From: Ancylobacter lacus
GTDB taxonomy: Bacteria > Pseudomonadota > Alphaproteobacteria > Rhizobiales > Xanthobacteraceae
NCBI RefSeq assembly: GCF_018390635.1
Contig: NZ_JAHBGE010000044.1
Location: 305,651-369,650 of the forward strand
DNA length: 64,000 nt
Direction of reading: 5' to 3'
This document shows, one piece after another, positions 7,927 through 17,661 of the stretch; the first letter of the stretch is position 1, and every line of letters begins with the position of its first letter. Under the pieces are notes generated by a model. That model was not told where the DNA came from. It saw only the letters and a program-made list of their open reading frames with translations, and did no database searches. Made by a program: the position numbers and the translations under genes.

Positions 7927-10900
7927 ATGTCCAAGACTGGGCGACGCCACGAGCTGGCGGCGGATGGATCTTATTACCTTTCGGAAGGTTTGAGCGGGCA
8001 GCGGCGAAGACTGCTGGGATCGACGGCGATTGCTGGCACGCTGGCCATGGGTCTTTCGGTCGCCATGCTGTTCGGCCCGACGCCGGCCAGCGCCCAGTGT
8101 GACTTCAATTCGAGCACGGCGACCACCAACGTCACCCGGAACTGCGTGTCGTTGTTCACCGCCACCACCAATGTCGCGGGCGGCGCCGCGGTCTCTGGCC
8201 GCGGCACCTCGACCACCGGAGGCGTCGGGGCGGTCGTCAACAATGCGGGAAGCATCGCCAACGCCAACGGCACGGGTAACGTCAACGCCGTCGATATCTT
8301 AGCGGCCGGTTCGGCCAGCTACAGCGGCGGCGGCCGGGTGACCTCGACGAATGGCGACGGCATCAATATCCAGGGTTCGACCACGAGCGTGACCGTGACC
8401 GGCGGCACCATCGAGGGCGGCGACGATGCGGTGACCGCGAATGCGCTGGTCCGCGCCTCGGTGACCGGGACCGGCGCCACCTTCCTCGGCGGAAATGACG
8501 GTCTCGACCTTTCCGCCGGCGGCAGCACCCAGGTGAATCAGACCGGAGGCGCGGTCACCGGCACGAGCGGGAACGGCATTTCTGCGGTTTCGGCCGATAA
8601 TGGCATCACTCTCGCCGACACCACCGTGCAGGGCGGGCTCAACGGCATCACTACCGGGGGTGGGGCCACCACGCTCGATCTGACCGGCGGCACCGTGCGG
8701 GGCATCAGCGGCGACGGCATCCATGTCCGGGGCCTCGGCGGGCTCGATGTCACCGCCACCGACACCGTCGTCACCGGCGGCGACGACGGCATTGATCTGC
8801 TCGGCCCCACGGTTGACCTGACGCTCACCGGAGGAGGTGTCACCGGCGCGGGCGGCGATGGCATCTCGGCCACGGCGCTCGGGGTGCTGGGGCTCGGCGG
8901 CACCGCCCGGGTGACGACCAGCGGCACCACGGTCACGGGCGCGCAGAACGGACTTGCCGCCTCGGCCTTCGGCCTCGATACCGCGACGTCGGTCGAGGTC
9001 GTGGTGAATGGCGGCTCGATCGCCGGCAATGACGGATTCGGCGTGGCCGCGATGGCGGTTTCGGGCTCGCTTGCGGGCACCCCGCAGGACGCGACGGCTT
9101 CCATCGCCGGCAGCGGCGTGATCACCGGCAGCGATGCCGGCGCGGTCGCCATCGCCGCGAGTGTCGGCGGCGATCCCTCCGCCTTCGATCCGCAGGACCC
9201 GTCGTCCTGGCTGCTCGGCGATGGCCGGGCCACGGTATCGGTCGACACCCGTGGCGACGTGACGGGTACCGCCGGCTCGGGCATCCTCGCCCTTGCCCTC
9301 GGCAATGGCGGAAACAGCGTGTCCGTCGACACCACCGGGGGGCGGGTGGAAGGCCAGGGCGGCTTTGGCGTTCTCGCCGGGTCCATCGACAATGGCGGCG
9401 TCGGCGGCAATACGGTCGAGGTTGTCACCGGCGATGTGTTCGGCACGGCGGGCGGCGTGCTGGGCTTCAATACCAATGGCGATGCCAGCGTCGCCGCGAA
9501 TGGCCGCATCGAGGTGGCGGGCGGCGGTCTCATCGGCGTCGGCGCCCTTGCTGCCAATGGCGGGAGCGCAAGCGCCGTGCTCGACGGCATCATCGATCCC
9601 CCGCTGATCGGGGTCGGCGCCCTTGCCCTCGGCGCCGGCACCGCTAGCGCCACCACGTCCGCAACGAGTTCGGTCGACGCCGACCTGATCGGCGTCATCG
9701 CGCTCAATGTGGGCGACGGTCGGGCCGTGGTCGACAATGGCGGCGAGGTCTTCTCCTCGTCGGGCGCCCTCCCGCTCCTCGGGTTCGGCGCGGTGAAGAT
9801 CGGCGACGCCAGCGCCTCGGCCGACCCCGACGTCGTGGTCACCAATGCCGGCGATATCTCCGATTTCGCGGTCGGCGCGCTCGGCCTCGGGATCGGCGGC
9901 GGCAATGATGTCGCGGTCGACAACAGTGGGGACATCCGCAACGCCTTTGTCGGTATTGCGGGGGTCGCCATCAGCACGGCCGCCGGGGGCGCGGTCCGCG
10001 TCGACAATGCCGGCAGCCTGTCGGATGTCGCCGGCATCGGCGTGCTCGGTCTGGCGGTGGGCGACGGCTCTACGGTGGAGGTTGGCAACACCGGCTCTGT
10101 AAGCGCCGGATGGGCCGGTATCGCGGGCGTTCTGGTCGGCGACGGCGGCGCGCTCGACATCCGCACGCAGGGGGCGGTGGCCGCCACGGACGGGCTCGGG
10201 GTGCTGGGCCTCGCCGTGGGCTCGGGAAACACCCTCGACATCCTGGCCGACGCGGCGGTTGAAGGCCGGTATCTCGGCGTCGGCGCCCTGTCGATCGGCG
10301 ACGCCAATGCGCTCGCCCTCGTCACCAGCGGCGCCGTGTCGTCGGCCGAGGGCGCGGGTGTGGCCGCCATCGGCCTCGGCGGCGACGGCGTGCTGGAGGT
10401 GACCACCAACGGCGCCGTCAGCGGCAATGTCCTGGGCGTCGCGGCGCTGCAGATCGGCGACGGTGCGGCCGTCGACGTCGTCGCAAATGGCGCTGTCAGC
10501 GCCGCCGGCGGCGTCGGCGTGCTGGCATCGGCGATAGGGGCCGGCGGCACCGTCACCGTCACGGCGAACAGCGCCGTAACCGCGGGCCTCGCCGGCGTGG
10601 TGGGCGTCAATCTCGGCGGCGACGCGACCGTGACCAGCACTGGCAAGGTCTCGGTGGATGGCGGCTATGTCGGGGTCGGTGCGCTCGCGGTGGGCGGCAA
10701 CGCCTCCGTCACCATCAACGGCGCCATCGATCCGCCAGCGGTGGGCGGCGCGGCGGTGACGATCGGCAGCGGTACCGCCACGCTCGACGCCAATGCCGTC
10801 GTGCAGGCAACCACCCTCGGCCTGCTCGGGGCCAATGTCGGCAGCGGTGCCGTGGTCATCAACGTCAATGCCGGTGGCGCGGTGCAGTCGGACGGCGTCG

Positions 10901-13653
10901 GCGTGCTGGCGGTGAAGGCAGGGCCGGGCAACGTCTCGGTGGAGGTCGACGGCGCGGTCGGTGGGCTCGGCACGGTGGCGACCGGCGACGACGGCATCCT
11001 CGCCTTCGCCCTCGGTGACGGGCTGGTGTCCATCTCCACCACCGGCAACGGCATCATCAATGCCGGCGACGATGGCATCTCCATCAACAAGGCGGGCAAC
11101 GGTGCCGGGGCCGATGCGGTGATCGTCAGCGCCACCGGCGCGATCGTGGCGGCCGGGGACGGCATCGACATCGACCAGCTCGGCGGCGACGGCAACATCA
11201 CCGTCACCACGCGCGGCGCCATCGCAGCCGGCGCCAACGGCGTGATCGCCGACAAGCAGTCCGGCGCGGGGACCATCAACCTCTTCCTCGACAACGACAT
11301 TGCCGCGGGTGCGAGTGCTGTGGTGGCCGAGGGGAGCGGGCAGGACGGCGACGTGGTGGTGGGCACCGGCTTCGGCACCACCCTGACGGCCGGCGCCACC
11401 GGCATCCTCGCCGCGAAGACGGACGGCGGGGCCGGCACCATCGCGGTGACGACGGGCTTCTTCAGCCAGATCGTGGCGGGCGGCACCGGCATCTCGGCGT
11501 CCAACCTTATAGGCGCCGGCAGTGATGTGTTCGTCGCCACCGGGCTCGAAAGCATCGTCGCCGCCAATGCCGACGGCATCCTGGCCGCGGGCACGGGCAT
11601 GGTCGGCCTCACCGTCTCGGATTTCGCAACGGTGCGCGGCGACCTCGACCAGAACGGCGTCGGCAGCGCCCTGCGCATCGTCAGCGCCGAGACCGCCACG
11701 GTGAACGTCGGCAACGGCGCCATCGTCTCCGGCTCCGGCCAGAGTGCGGCCGACGCCGTCATCTCCGTCGCCAGCGAGGCCGGCGCCTCCATCACCATCG
11801 GCGCCGGCGCGCGGGTGACCGCCTGGACCGCCGACGGGTCCGGCTCCGCCAACAACGACGTCGTGGCCGCCGCAGGCGCCCTCGCGCTCAACGCCACCGG
11901 CGGGCCGGTCGTCGTCGCGAATGATGGCACGCTGTACGGGCTGGTCGCCCTCTCGGGCGGCGATGACAGCTTCGGCAACGCGAGCTCCGGCAATTGGGCG
12001 AGCGTCGGCGCGAACGACTTCGGCGTGGGTTCCGACACGCTCGCCAATGCCGGCCGCCTCGTCACCGCGCTGCGGGGCGGCGTTGCCGAGAGCACCGGCT
12101 TTTCCGGGCTGGAGAGCTTCGTGAACGGCGATCCGAGCGGCGTCGGTGCTGGCACGCTGACCATGATCGACGGCGACACGCTGTCTTCCGCCGCCACCCG
12201 CGACCGCACCTATGTCAGCGGCACCTTCGCCGGGCAGGGCAACAGCACGCTCGGCGTGGATGCCTGGCTCGGCGGGCCCGGCTCAACCTCGGATCAACTG
12301 GTCGTCGGCGGCCTCGATGCCGGCGGCAATCCGGTCTCCGGCGCGGCGACCTCGGGCGTGACGAGCCTTTACGTGAACGACGTCAACGCCCGAGGCGCCG
12401 GCGCCTATAATCCGGGCGGCATCCTCGTCGTGGCCGTGCAGAACGGCCAGACGCAGGCCGGCGACTTCGTCCTGAGCTCCAGTTCACCCAACTACAGTTC
12501 GACGTTCGGCGGGGTGATCGACAAGGGCCTGTTCTTCTACGATCTCGCGGTGCAGCCGAACCCCGACGGCGGTCTCGGTCAGTATCTGGTGGGTCTGCCC
12601 GACCAGGAGGCGTTCGAGCTGCCGATGTTCATCACCGGCGCTCAGACGATCTGGTACGAAACCTCCGGCGTGTGGCTCGACCGTCAGGCCGACCTGCGTT
12701 CCTACCTGATGGCGCCGCAGCCGGTGGGCCCGGCCACCACCCTCGTCACCAAGGAGCAGGGCCTCGTCACCAAGGCGCCCCCGCGCGCCGTCCCCGACAG
12801 CGTAACGCCCGGCGTGTGGGGCAAGGCGATCGGCAGCTGGGCCTCGTGGGATTCCACCAGCAGCTATTCCGGCGCCGGCTCGACCGGCTACAGCTTCGAC
12901 ACCGGCTACGATCAGGACACCTACGGCTTCATCGCCGGCGCCGATTTCGGCAAGACCGCCGGCGACAGTGCCTTCATCTTCGGCGTCATGGGCGGCTATG
13001 TCGCCTCGTCCCTGGATTTCAACAGCAGCGCGACCAGCGGGGATTATTCCGGCGGCACCGTCGGCGTCTACGCCACCTATCTGAAGGGGGGCTTCTTCGT
13101 CGACGGCCTGTTCAAGGCCGACATATTGGAGCTGGACTACAGCGTCCCCTCGCTGGGTCCGGTGGGCTACTCCGGCGAAACCACGGACGTCACCTCGCTC
13201 GGCTTCACCATCGACACCGGCTATCGCTTCACCCTTCAGGAGACGTATTTCATCGAGCCGGTGGCGACGCTGTCCTATGTCAGCACCCGGATCGACGACC
13301 TGAACGGGCTGGAAGGCACGATCGTGCGCTTCAACGACGGCGAGAGCCTGCGCGGCAGCCTTGGCGGGCGCCTGGGTGGACGGGTCTATGAGAACGACCG
13401 CTACTGGCTCGAAGCCTCGCTCACCGGCCGGCTGTGGTACGAGTTCGAGGGCGACAACTCCGTCACCATCAGCAATCCCGGCAGCCCCTTCACCTCGACG
13501 GACGATTTCGACGGCGCCTTCGGCGAGGTCGGGGCCAGAATCAACTGGTTCGGGAAAGGCACGGGCTGGAACGGCTTCGTAAACGGCAGCGTCACCTTCA
13601 ATGGCGACTATACCTCCGGTACGGCGCTCACCGGCGTGCGCTATCAGTGGTAG
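7927..13653 (+). CDS. Giant autotransporter (type Va secretion), adhesin-like
   Basis: A 1908-residue outer-membrane autotransporter. The N-terminal 57 residues form an extended signal: a polar stretch, QRRRLLGS, then a hydrophobic core and cleavage after ASA. The passenger (about 60-1620) is Gly/Ala/Val/Asp/Asn-rich, made of degenerate short repeats such as GDDGI, GVGVLAL and VDNAG, as expected for a long beta-helix. Its only cysteines are a pair near residues 58 and 74. The C-terminal 280 residues (from GVWGKAIGSW) form the beta-barrel and end in YQW, the aromatic terminus recognised by the Bam complex. No protease triad is evident, so adhesion or surface layering is inferred. It has its own promoter region and stands alone. 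Confidence 0.93.
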   Translation: MSKTGRRHELAADGSYYLSEGLSGQRRRLLGSTAIAGTLAMGLSVAMLFGPTPASAQCDFNSSTATTNVTRNCVSLFTATTNVAGGAAVSGRGTSTTGGVGAVVNNAGSIANANGTGNVNAVDILAAGSASYSGGGRVTSTNGDGINIQGSTTSVTVTGGTIEGGDDAVTANALVRASVTGTGATFLGGNDGLDLSAGGSTQVNQTGGAVTGTSGNGISAVSADNGITLADTTVQGGLNGITTGGGATTLDLTGGTVRGISGDGIHVRGLGGLDVTATDTVVTGGDDGIDLLGPTVDLTLTGGGVTGAGGDGISATALGVLGLGGTARVTTSGTTVTGAQNGLAASAFGLDTATSVEVVVNGGSIAGNDGFGVAAMAVSGSLAGTPQDATASIAGSGVITGSDAGAVAIAASVGGDPSAFDPQDPSSWLLGDGRATVSVDTRGDVTGTAGSGILALALGNGGNSVSVDTTGGRVEGQGGFGVLAGSIDNGGVGGNTVEVVTGDVFGTAGGVLGFNTNGDASVAANGRIEVAGGGLIGVGALAANGGSASAVLDGIIDPPLIGVGALALGAGTASATTSATSSVDADLIGVIALNVGDGRAVVDNGGEVFSSSGALPLLGFGAVKIGDASASADPDVVVTNAGDISDFAVGALGLGIGGGNDVAVDNSGDIRNAFVGIAGVAISTAAGGAVRVDNAGSLSDVAGIGVLGLAVGDGSTVEVGNTGSVSAGWAGIAGVLVGDGGALDIRTQGAVAATDGLGVLGLAVGSGNTLDILADAAVEGRYLGVGALSIGDANALALVTSGAVSSAEGAGVAAIGLGGDGVLEVTTNGAVSGNVLGVAALQIGDGAAVDVVANGAVSAAGGVGVLASAIGAGGTVTVTANSAVTAGLAGVVGVNLGGDATVTSTGKVSVDGGYVGVGALAVGGNASVTINGAIDPPAVGGAAVTIGSGTATLDANAVVQATTLGLLGANVGSGAVVINVNAGGAVQSDGVGVLAVKAGPGNVSVEVDGAVGGLGTVATGDDGILAFALGDGLVSISTTGNGIINAGDDGISINKAGNGAGADAVIVSATGAIVAAGDGIDIDQLGGDGNITVTTRGAIAAGANGVIADKQSGAGTINLFLDNDIAAGASAVVAEGSGQDGDVVVGTGFGTTLTAGATGILAAKTDGGAGTIAVTTGFFSQIVAGGTGISASNLIGAGSDVFVATGLESIVAANADGILAAGTGMVGLTVSDFATVRGDLDQNGVGSALRIVSAETATVNVGNGAIVSGSGQSAADAVISVASEAGASITIGAGARVTAWTADGSGSANNDVVAAAGALALNATGGPVVVANDGTLYGLVALSGGDDSFGNASSGNWASVGANDFGVGSDTLANAGRLVTALRGGVAESTGFSGLESFVNGDPSGVGAGTLTMIDGDTLSSAATRDRTYVSGTFAGQGNSTLGVDAWLGGPGSTSDQLVVGGLDAGGNPVSGAATSGVTSLYVNDVNARGAGAYNPGGILVVAVQNGQTQAGDFVLSSSSPNYSSTFGGVIDKGLFFYDLAVQPNPDGGLGQYLVGLPDQEAFELPMFITGAQTIWYETSGVWLDRQADLRSYLMAPQPVGPATTLVTKEQGLVTKAPPRAVPDSVTPGVWGKAIGSWASWDSTSSYSGAGSTGYSFDTGYDQDTYGFIAGADFGKTAGDSAFIFGVMGGYVASSLDFNSSATSGDYSGGTVGVYATYLKGGFFVDGLFKADILELDYSVPSLGPVGYSGETTDVTSLGFTIDTGYRFTLQETYFIEPVATLSYVSTRIDDLNGLEGTIVRFNDGESLRGSLGGRLGGRVYENDRYWLEASLTGRLWYEFEGDNSVTISNPGSPFTSTDDFDGAFGEVGARINWFGKGTGWNGFVNGSVTFNGDYTSGTALTGVRYQW

Positions 13654-13833
13654 GCAGTCGCACGTACCGCCGCCCTCGCGGGTCGGTCGCAGGACCGGCC
13701 CGTTTCCGCCACCCGCCGTCGCTGCCGGGCGTGGGCGGGTCTCCCGCATCTGGCCCGAACAGGCCTGTTGGCAGTGTGCGAACTGGCCTTGCAAAGCGCA
13801 GGCGAGGCAAGTAGGTTCCGCGCCATCTCACAT

Positions 13834-13910
13834 GCAGCTGTAGCTCAGTTGGTTAGAGCGCCGGTCTGTGGAACCGGAGGTCGGTGGTTCGAGCCCACCC
13901 AGCTGTACCA
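13834..13910 (+). tRNA. tRNA-His (GTG)
   Basis: A complete cloverleaf of 77 nt including encoded CCA: acceptor GCAGCTG/CAGCTGT (position 1-72 is G-U), D-arm GCTC/GAGC, anticodon stem CCGGT/ACCGG with loop CTGTGGA giving anticodon GTG, T-arm GGTGG/CCACC. The discriminator is A and the base before the acceptor stem is T, so there is no encoded G-1, as known for a large group of alphaproteobacteria. Confidence 0.97.
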
Positions 13911-14026
13911 CGCCCCCCTTCTCCTCCCTTTTGAACGTGTCGATCGGAACGGGACCATGTCCGTTCCGTGGGCAGTGGCATGCTTCATGTATGCAATGGG
14001 CTGAAATCGCCACTTGCGAGGGTGCC

Positions 14027-14236
14027 ATGGACGATGAGAATTCCGCCGGGCTTGCGGCCTATGTCGATGCGGCGTTGACGCTGGTCGACCTGCCGGTCGA
14101 GCCGGAGCTGCGCCCACGCGTGGTGATGCATTTCGACATCGCCGCTGCCCTGGCGCGCACGCTGCTGGCCTTCCCCCTAGGTGACGAGGCCGAGCCCGCG
14201 CCGGTGTATCGTCCCGCCGCGGTGCGCGTGCCATGA
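14027..14236 (+). CDS. AtzG-like small subunit (DUF4089)
   Basis: A 69-residue, mostly helical acidic protein beginning MDDENSAGLAAYVDAALTL, matching the AtzG/DUF4089 pattern. AtzG-type proteins form the small subunit of the 1-carboxybiuret hydrolase complex with AtzE; AtzE alone is unstable without it in the characterised system. The stop overlaps the start of the AtzE-like gene (ATGA), giving tight translational coupling. The start at 14027 is preferred because the longer frame would run into the tRNA gene. Family membership is by recognition of the pattern and the neighbour. Confidence 0.8.
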   Translation: MDDENSAGLAAYVDAALTLVDLPVEPELRPRVVMHFDIAAALARTLLAFPLGDEAEPAPVYRPAAVRVP

Positions 14237-15657
14237 GCACCACCCCTTCCGCCGCCCTCGATCCCGCCCGTCTTGCCGCCGGCACTGCCGGAGAGATCGC
14301 CGCCGCTGTGCGCGCCGGCACCGTGAGCGCCCGGTCCATCGTGGAGGCGAGCCTTGCCCGCATCGCGGCGACCGAGGCCACGCTCAACGCTTTTACCGCC
14401 GTCACCGCCGAGCGCGCCCGCCGCGAGGCCGACGCGGTGGACCGGGCCCGCGCCGCCGGCCTGCCGCTCGGCCCGCTCGCTGGCGTGCCTTTCGCGGTGA
14501 AGAACCTGTTCGATCTCGCCGGGCTGCCGACGCTCGCGGGTTCGCGCATCAACCGCGACCATCCCCCGGCAGCACGGGATTCGACCCTGGTGGAGCGGCT
14601 GGTCGGCGCCGGCGCGGTCTGCATGGGCGCGCTGAACATGGGCGAATATGCCTATGACTTCACCGGCGAGAACCTGCACGACGGTCCCTCCCGCAATCCC
14701 ATCGACCCCGGCCACATGTCGGGCGGCTCGTCCGGCGGGTCGGGGGCGGCGGTCGGGGGGCGGCAGGTGCCGCTGGCGCTGGGCTCCGACACCAACGGCT
14801 CGATCCGGGTGCCGTCGTCGTTCTGCGGCACGTTCGGGCTGAAGCCGACCTATGGCCGTCTGTCCCGCGCCCGGACCTTCCCCTTTGTCGCGAGCCTCGA
14901 CCATCTCGGCCCCTTCGCCCGCAGCGCGGCAGACCTCGCGCTGGCCTACGACGCCCTGCAGGGCCCGGATGGCGACGATCCGGCCCTTGCCGGGCGGCCG
15001 GTCGAGCCGACGCTGCCCACGCTCGCCGCGGGCGCGGACGGGCTTCGGGTGGCGGTGCTGGGCGGCTGGTTCGCCCGGCAGGGCATGCCGCAGGCCTACG
15101 CCGCCGTGGCGCAGGCCGCCCGCGCGCTGGGCGCCACCGAGACGGTCGAGCTGCCGGAGGTCGAGCGCGCCCGCGCCGCGGCCTATCTCATTTCCATGGC
15201 GGAAGGCGCCGCGCTGCACGCCGAGCGTCTGCGCACGCGCCCGGCGGAGTTCGACCCCGCGGTGCGCGAGCGGCTGCTGGCCGGATCGGTGCTGCCGGGC
15301 GCGTGGATCGTGCAGGCGCAGAAGTTCCGCCGCTGGTTTGCGGCTCAGGCCAGCGCGCTGTTCGAGCACTGGGACGTGCTCATCGCCCCCGCGAGCCCGG
15401 TGCCGGCGCCCCGCCTCGGGCAGAAGACCTTCGTGCTCGATGGGCGGGAGATGCTGGTGCGGCCCAATATCGGCATCTACACCCAGCCGATCTCCTTCAT
15501 CGGCCTGCCGGTGGTGGCGGCGCCGATCCCCGGACCGGAAACGCTGCCGATCGCGGTGCAGCTCATCGCGCCGTTCTGGCGCGAGGATCTCGCCCTGCGC
15601 GCGGCGGCGGCGCTGGAGGCGGCCGGCGTGGCTTTGGTGCCGCCCGCCGCGCTGTGA
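14233..15657 (+). CDS. AtzE-family amidase (1-carboxybiuret hydrolase-like)
   Basis: A 474-residue amidase-signature enzyme. The catalytic triad is visible: Lys90 in FAVKN, cis-Ser166 in SGGSSGGSG, and nucleophile Ser190 in SDTNGSIRVPSS. With the overlapping AtzG-like gene the pair matches the AtzE-AtzG complex that deaminates 1-carboxybiuret in cyanurate/biuret breakdown. No cyanurate hydrolase, biuret hydrolase, allophanate hydrolase or AtzH is nearby, so the native substrate could be another N-carboxylated urea or a ring-opened purine/pyrimidine product. It is cytoplasmic. The gene converges with the frameshifted TIGR02186 gene 7 bp beyond its stop. Confidence 0.85.
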   Translation: MSTTPSAALDPARLAAGTAGEIAAAVRAGTVSARSIVEASLARIAATEATLNAFTAVTAERARREADAVDRARAAGLPLGPLAGVPFAVKNLFDLAGLPTLAGSRINRDHPPAARDSTLVERLVGAGAVCMGALNMGEYAYDFTGENLHDGPSRNPIDPGHMSGGSSGGSGAAVGGRQVPLALGSDTNGSIRVPSSFCGTFGLKPTYGRLSRARTFPFVASLDHLGPFARSAADLALAYDALQGPDGDDPALAGRPVEPTLPTLAAGADGLRVAVLGGWFARQGMPQAYAAVAQAARALGATETVELPEVERARAAAYLISMAEGAALHAERLRTRPAEFDPAVRERLLAGSVLPGAWIVQAQKFRRWFAAQASALFEHWDVLIAPASPVPAPRLGQKTFVLDGREMLVRPNIGIYTQPISFIGLPVVAAPIPGPETLPIAVQLIAPFWREDLALRAAAALEAAGVALVPPAAL

Positions 15658-15664
15658 AGCGCGC

Positions 15665-16437
15665 TCAGTCCTTGCGGAACACGACGCTGGCGACGAAACC
15701 GACCGCCAGCGCCCCGAGTGCCGAGGCCAGGCCATAGAGCCACGGCCAGCCTGCGCGACCGCCTGCTCGAAGTCGACCTTGGCGACTTCGAGTTCCACCG
15801 TGCGGCTGCCGACCAGCTCGCCGCCGGCGAACACCTTGGCGACGACGTGATAGCGGCCCACCGGGGCCTGCCCCGGAATCGGGATCGCCACGCGGAAGAC
15901 ATGCGGCGCGATGAAGGAGACCGCCGCGTTCCGCTCGAAATAGAGGCCCTGCTGCTGCTTCACCCGGAGAAAGGCCTGCCGGAACGGATCTTCCGGCACG
16001 ACATCGGCATAATCGCCGCCGACCCGCTGCAGCAGGCGGTTATTGGCGAGGCCGGCCTGCTCGGTGCGCAGCGTCTCGGCTTCCGCGATCTGCGCCGGGG
16101 CGCGGTTGCTGAGCACGGCGAGGTAGGACGGCGCGGAGAGGAAGGAGCGGCTCTCCACATTCATCCAGAGCCCCAGCCGGCGCGCCTTGCGCCAGGTGAC
16201 GAAGCTCTGGTCCGGCCCGCGGGCGGTGACGATGACGTCGTAGGAGCCCGCATGCTCCGCCTCGCCGTCGCGTTCGATGACGCCGAACAGGGCGACATCC
16301 TCGCCGGCGAAGTTCGAGGTGATGGTCACCCGCTCCTTGGAGAGCGACAGCACCACCTCGCGCGCCCCGGCGGGGCCGGCCAGCGCGAACAGCGCGGCCA
16401 GCGCCAGCCACGCAACGAGGGGGGCGGGCCGCCTCAT
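15665..16437 (-). pseudogene. TIGR02186-family membrane-anchored protein, 1-nt frameshift near its end
   Basis: A signal peptide (first 25 residues) leads into a beta-rich extracytoplasmic domain reading normally to VDFEQAVAQA. The family's usual end, one membrane helix closing with FRKD, is then found in another frame: AGWPWLYGLASALG through VVFRKD and a TGA at 15665-15667. The full span is 773 nt; adding one base gives 258 codons exactly, so a single-base deletion around 15748-15770 explains it. Unshifted, the frame runs on antisense through the AtzE gene. It starts inside the stop of the TauE/SafE gene (ATGA overlap), its usual partner. It may be a true mutation or a sequencing error. Function of the family is not established. 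Confidence 0.8.
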
Positions 16438-17360
16438 CGGGCGCTCTCGTCGATCTTGACGGTGTAGAGATCGGCCGGCCGCACGACCTGGTCAATCGCG
16501 ACCCGGGCACCGACGCACAGCACCAGCAGCCCCAGCAGCAGCCGCAGGTTCTCCGCCCGCATCGACTGGCCCGCCCGCACCCCGAACTGCGCCCCGATGG
16601 TGCCGCCGACCATGAGCACGAGGCCGAGCACGGCATCGACCGTCTGGTTCAGCACCGAATGCAGCACGATAGCGGTGAGCATTGTGCACAGCGTCAGCAG
16701 CAGCGAGGTTCCCACCGAGGTGAGGGTCGGCACCCGCAGCAGGTAGATCAGCGCGGGCACGAGGATGAAGCCGCCGCCGATACCCATCAGCGAGCCCAGA
16801 AAGCCGATGGCAAAGCCGATGCCCACCACCGGAATGGCGGAGACATAGATGCGCGATTGGCGGAACCGCATCTTCAGCGGCAGCCGCAGGAACCAGGGAT
16901 GCGCGCCCGGCCGCCGCAGCCGCACCGGCTCGCCGCGCCAGTTCCGCAGCAGGGCCCGCAGGCTTTCGCTCACCATCAGCGTGCCGATGGTGCCGAGCAG
17001 GGTGATGTAGGACATCGCGATGAAGAGATCGAGCTGGCCCAGCCGGCGCAGCGCCATGAAGGCCAGCACGCCGCCCAGCGTGCCGGTGAGGCCGCCGATC
17101 AGCAGCATGCCGCCGAGCCGGAAGTCGACATGGCCCTTCCGCGAATAGCTCAGGGCGCCGGAGAGCGAGGAAGCCGCCATGTGGGTGCTGACGCTGGCGA
17201 CCGCCACGGCCGGCGCCACCCCCAGGAAGATCAGCAGGGGCGTCATCAGGAAGCCGCCGCCCACGCCGAACATGCCGGAGATGAAGCCGACCGCGATCCC
17301 CATGGCCAGCAGCGTGAAGATGTTCACGGGCAGTTCGGCGATCGGCAGGTAGATGGTCAC
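16434..17360 (-). CDS. TauE/SafE-family (TSUP) anion exporter
   Basis: About 308 residues with eight predicted membrane helices arranged as two similar halves, each with the glycine-rich TSUP motif: SGMFGVGGGFLMTPLL and GSLMGIGGGFILVPALI. This family exports sulfite, sulfoacetate or similar anions. The start is taken as the GTG giving MTIYLPIAELPVN; longer frames would run antisense to the neighbouring gene. It is translationally coupled to the TIGR02186 gene, a pairing common in alphaproteobacteria. The substrate is not known. Confidence 0.88.
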   Translation of the reverse strand: MTIYLPIAELPVNIFTLLAMGIAVGFISGMFGVGGGFLMTPLLIFLGVAPAVAVASVSTHMAASSLSGALSYSRKGHVDFRLGGMLLIGGLTGTLGGVLAFMALRRLGQLDLFIAMSYITLLGTIGTLMVSESLRALLRNWRGEPVRLRRPGAHPWFLRLPLKMRFRQSRIYVSAIPVVGIGFAIGFLGSLMGIGGGFILVPALIYLLRVPTLTSVGTSLLLTLCTMLTAIVLHSVLNQTVDAVLGLVLMVGGTIGAQFGVRAGQSMRAENLRLLLGLLVLCVGARVAIDQVVRPADLYTVKIDESAR

Positions 17361-17661
17361 GGCTGAATCCCGACGCGGATGGCGGGTTTCCTTTAGCAGG
17401 AATTCCGGGCGGTGTGCGGGGATGTTGCGACGCGGAGGCGGTGCTGCAACGCCGTAACAGAGCCAAGTGTCCGTGTCGGAAATCGTGGAATAATGAATAA
17501 CAATTTGTAGTATCAGGCTGGCACGTTCTTGCGAAATCTCTGTCCTGGTGAATAAAAAATCCGGAATGGTGACGTAAGCTGCCTTAACGTTTCCGCGCAC
17601 TGTGCTAGCGTCCGCACCGTCAACCGGCCCGTTCGAGGCCTGGGCACCTGGGAGGAAGAAG
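17361..17661. other. Divergent promoter region, TSUP / sugar dehydrogenase
   Basis: About 300 bases between divergent genes, markedly AT-richer than the flanks (GGAATAATGAATAACAATTT, AATAAAAAATCC). No gene or RNA family is recognised. It ends with GGAGGAAG at 17651-17658, the ribosome-binding site of the sugar dehydrogenase gene. Promoters for both directions are expected here but cannot be pinned down. Confidence 0.4.

Noticed and set aside
7697..7993. Short frames ahead of the autotransporter
   Set aside because: Two overlapping frames with no ribosome-binding site or family; they lie in the AT-rich leader.
8538..10646. A 702-codon minus-strand frame
   Set aside because: Antisense to the repetitive autotransporter passenger; Ser/Pro/Ala repeats simply mirror the coding repeats.
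14059..16437. A 792-codon minus-strand frame
   Set aside because: Only the part from 16437 to about 15750 is real (TIGR02186); the rest is antisense to the amidase gene and results from the frameshift.
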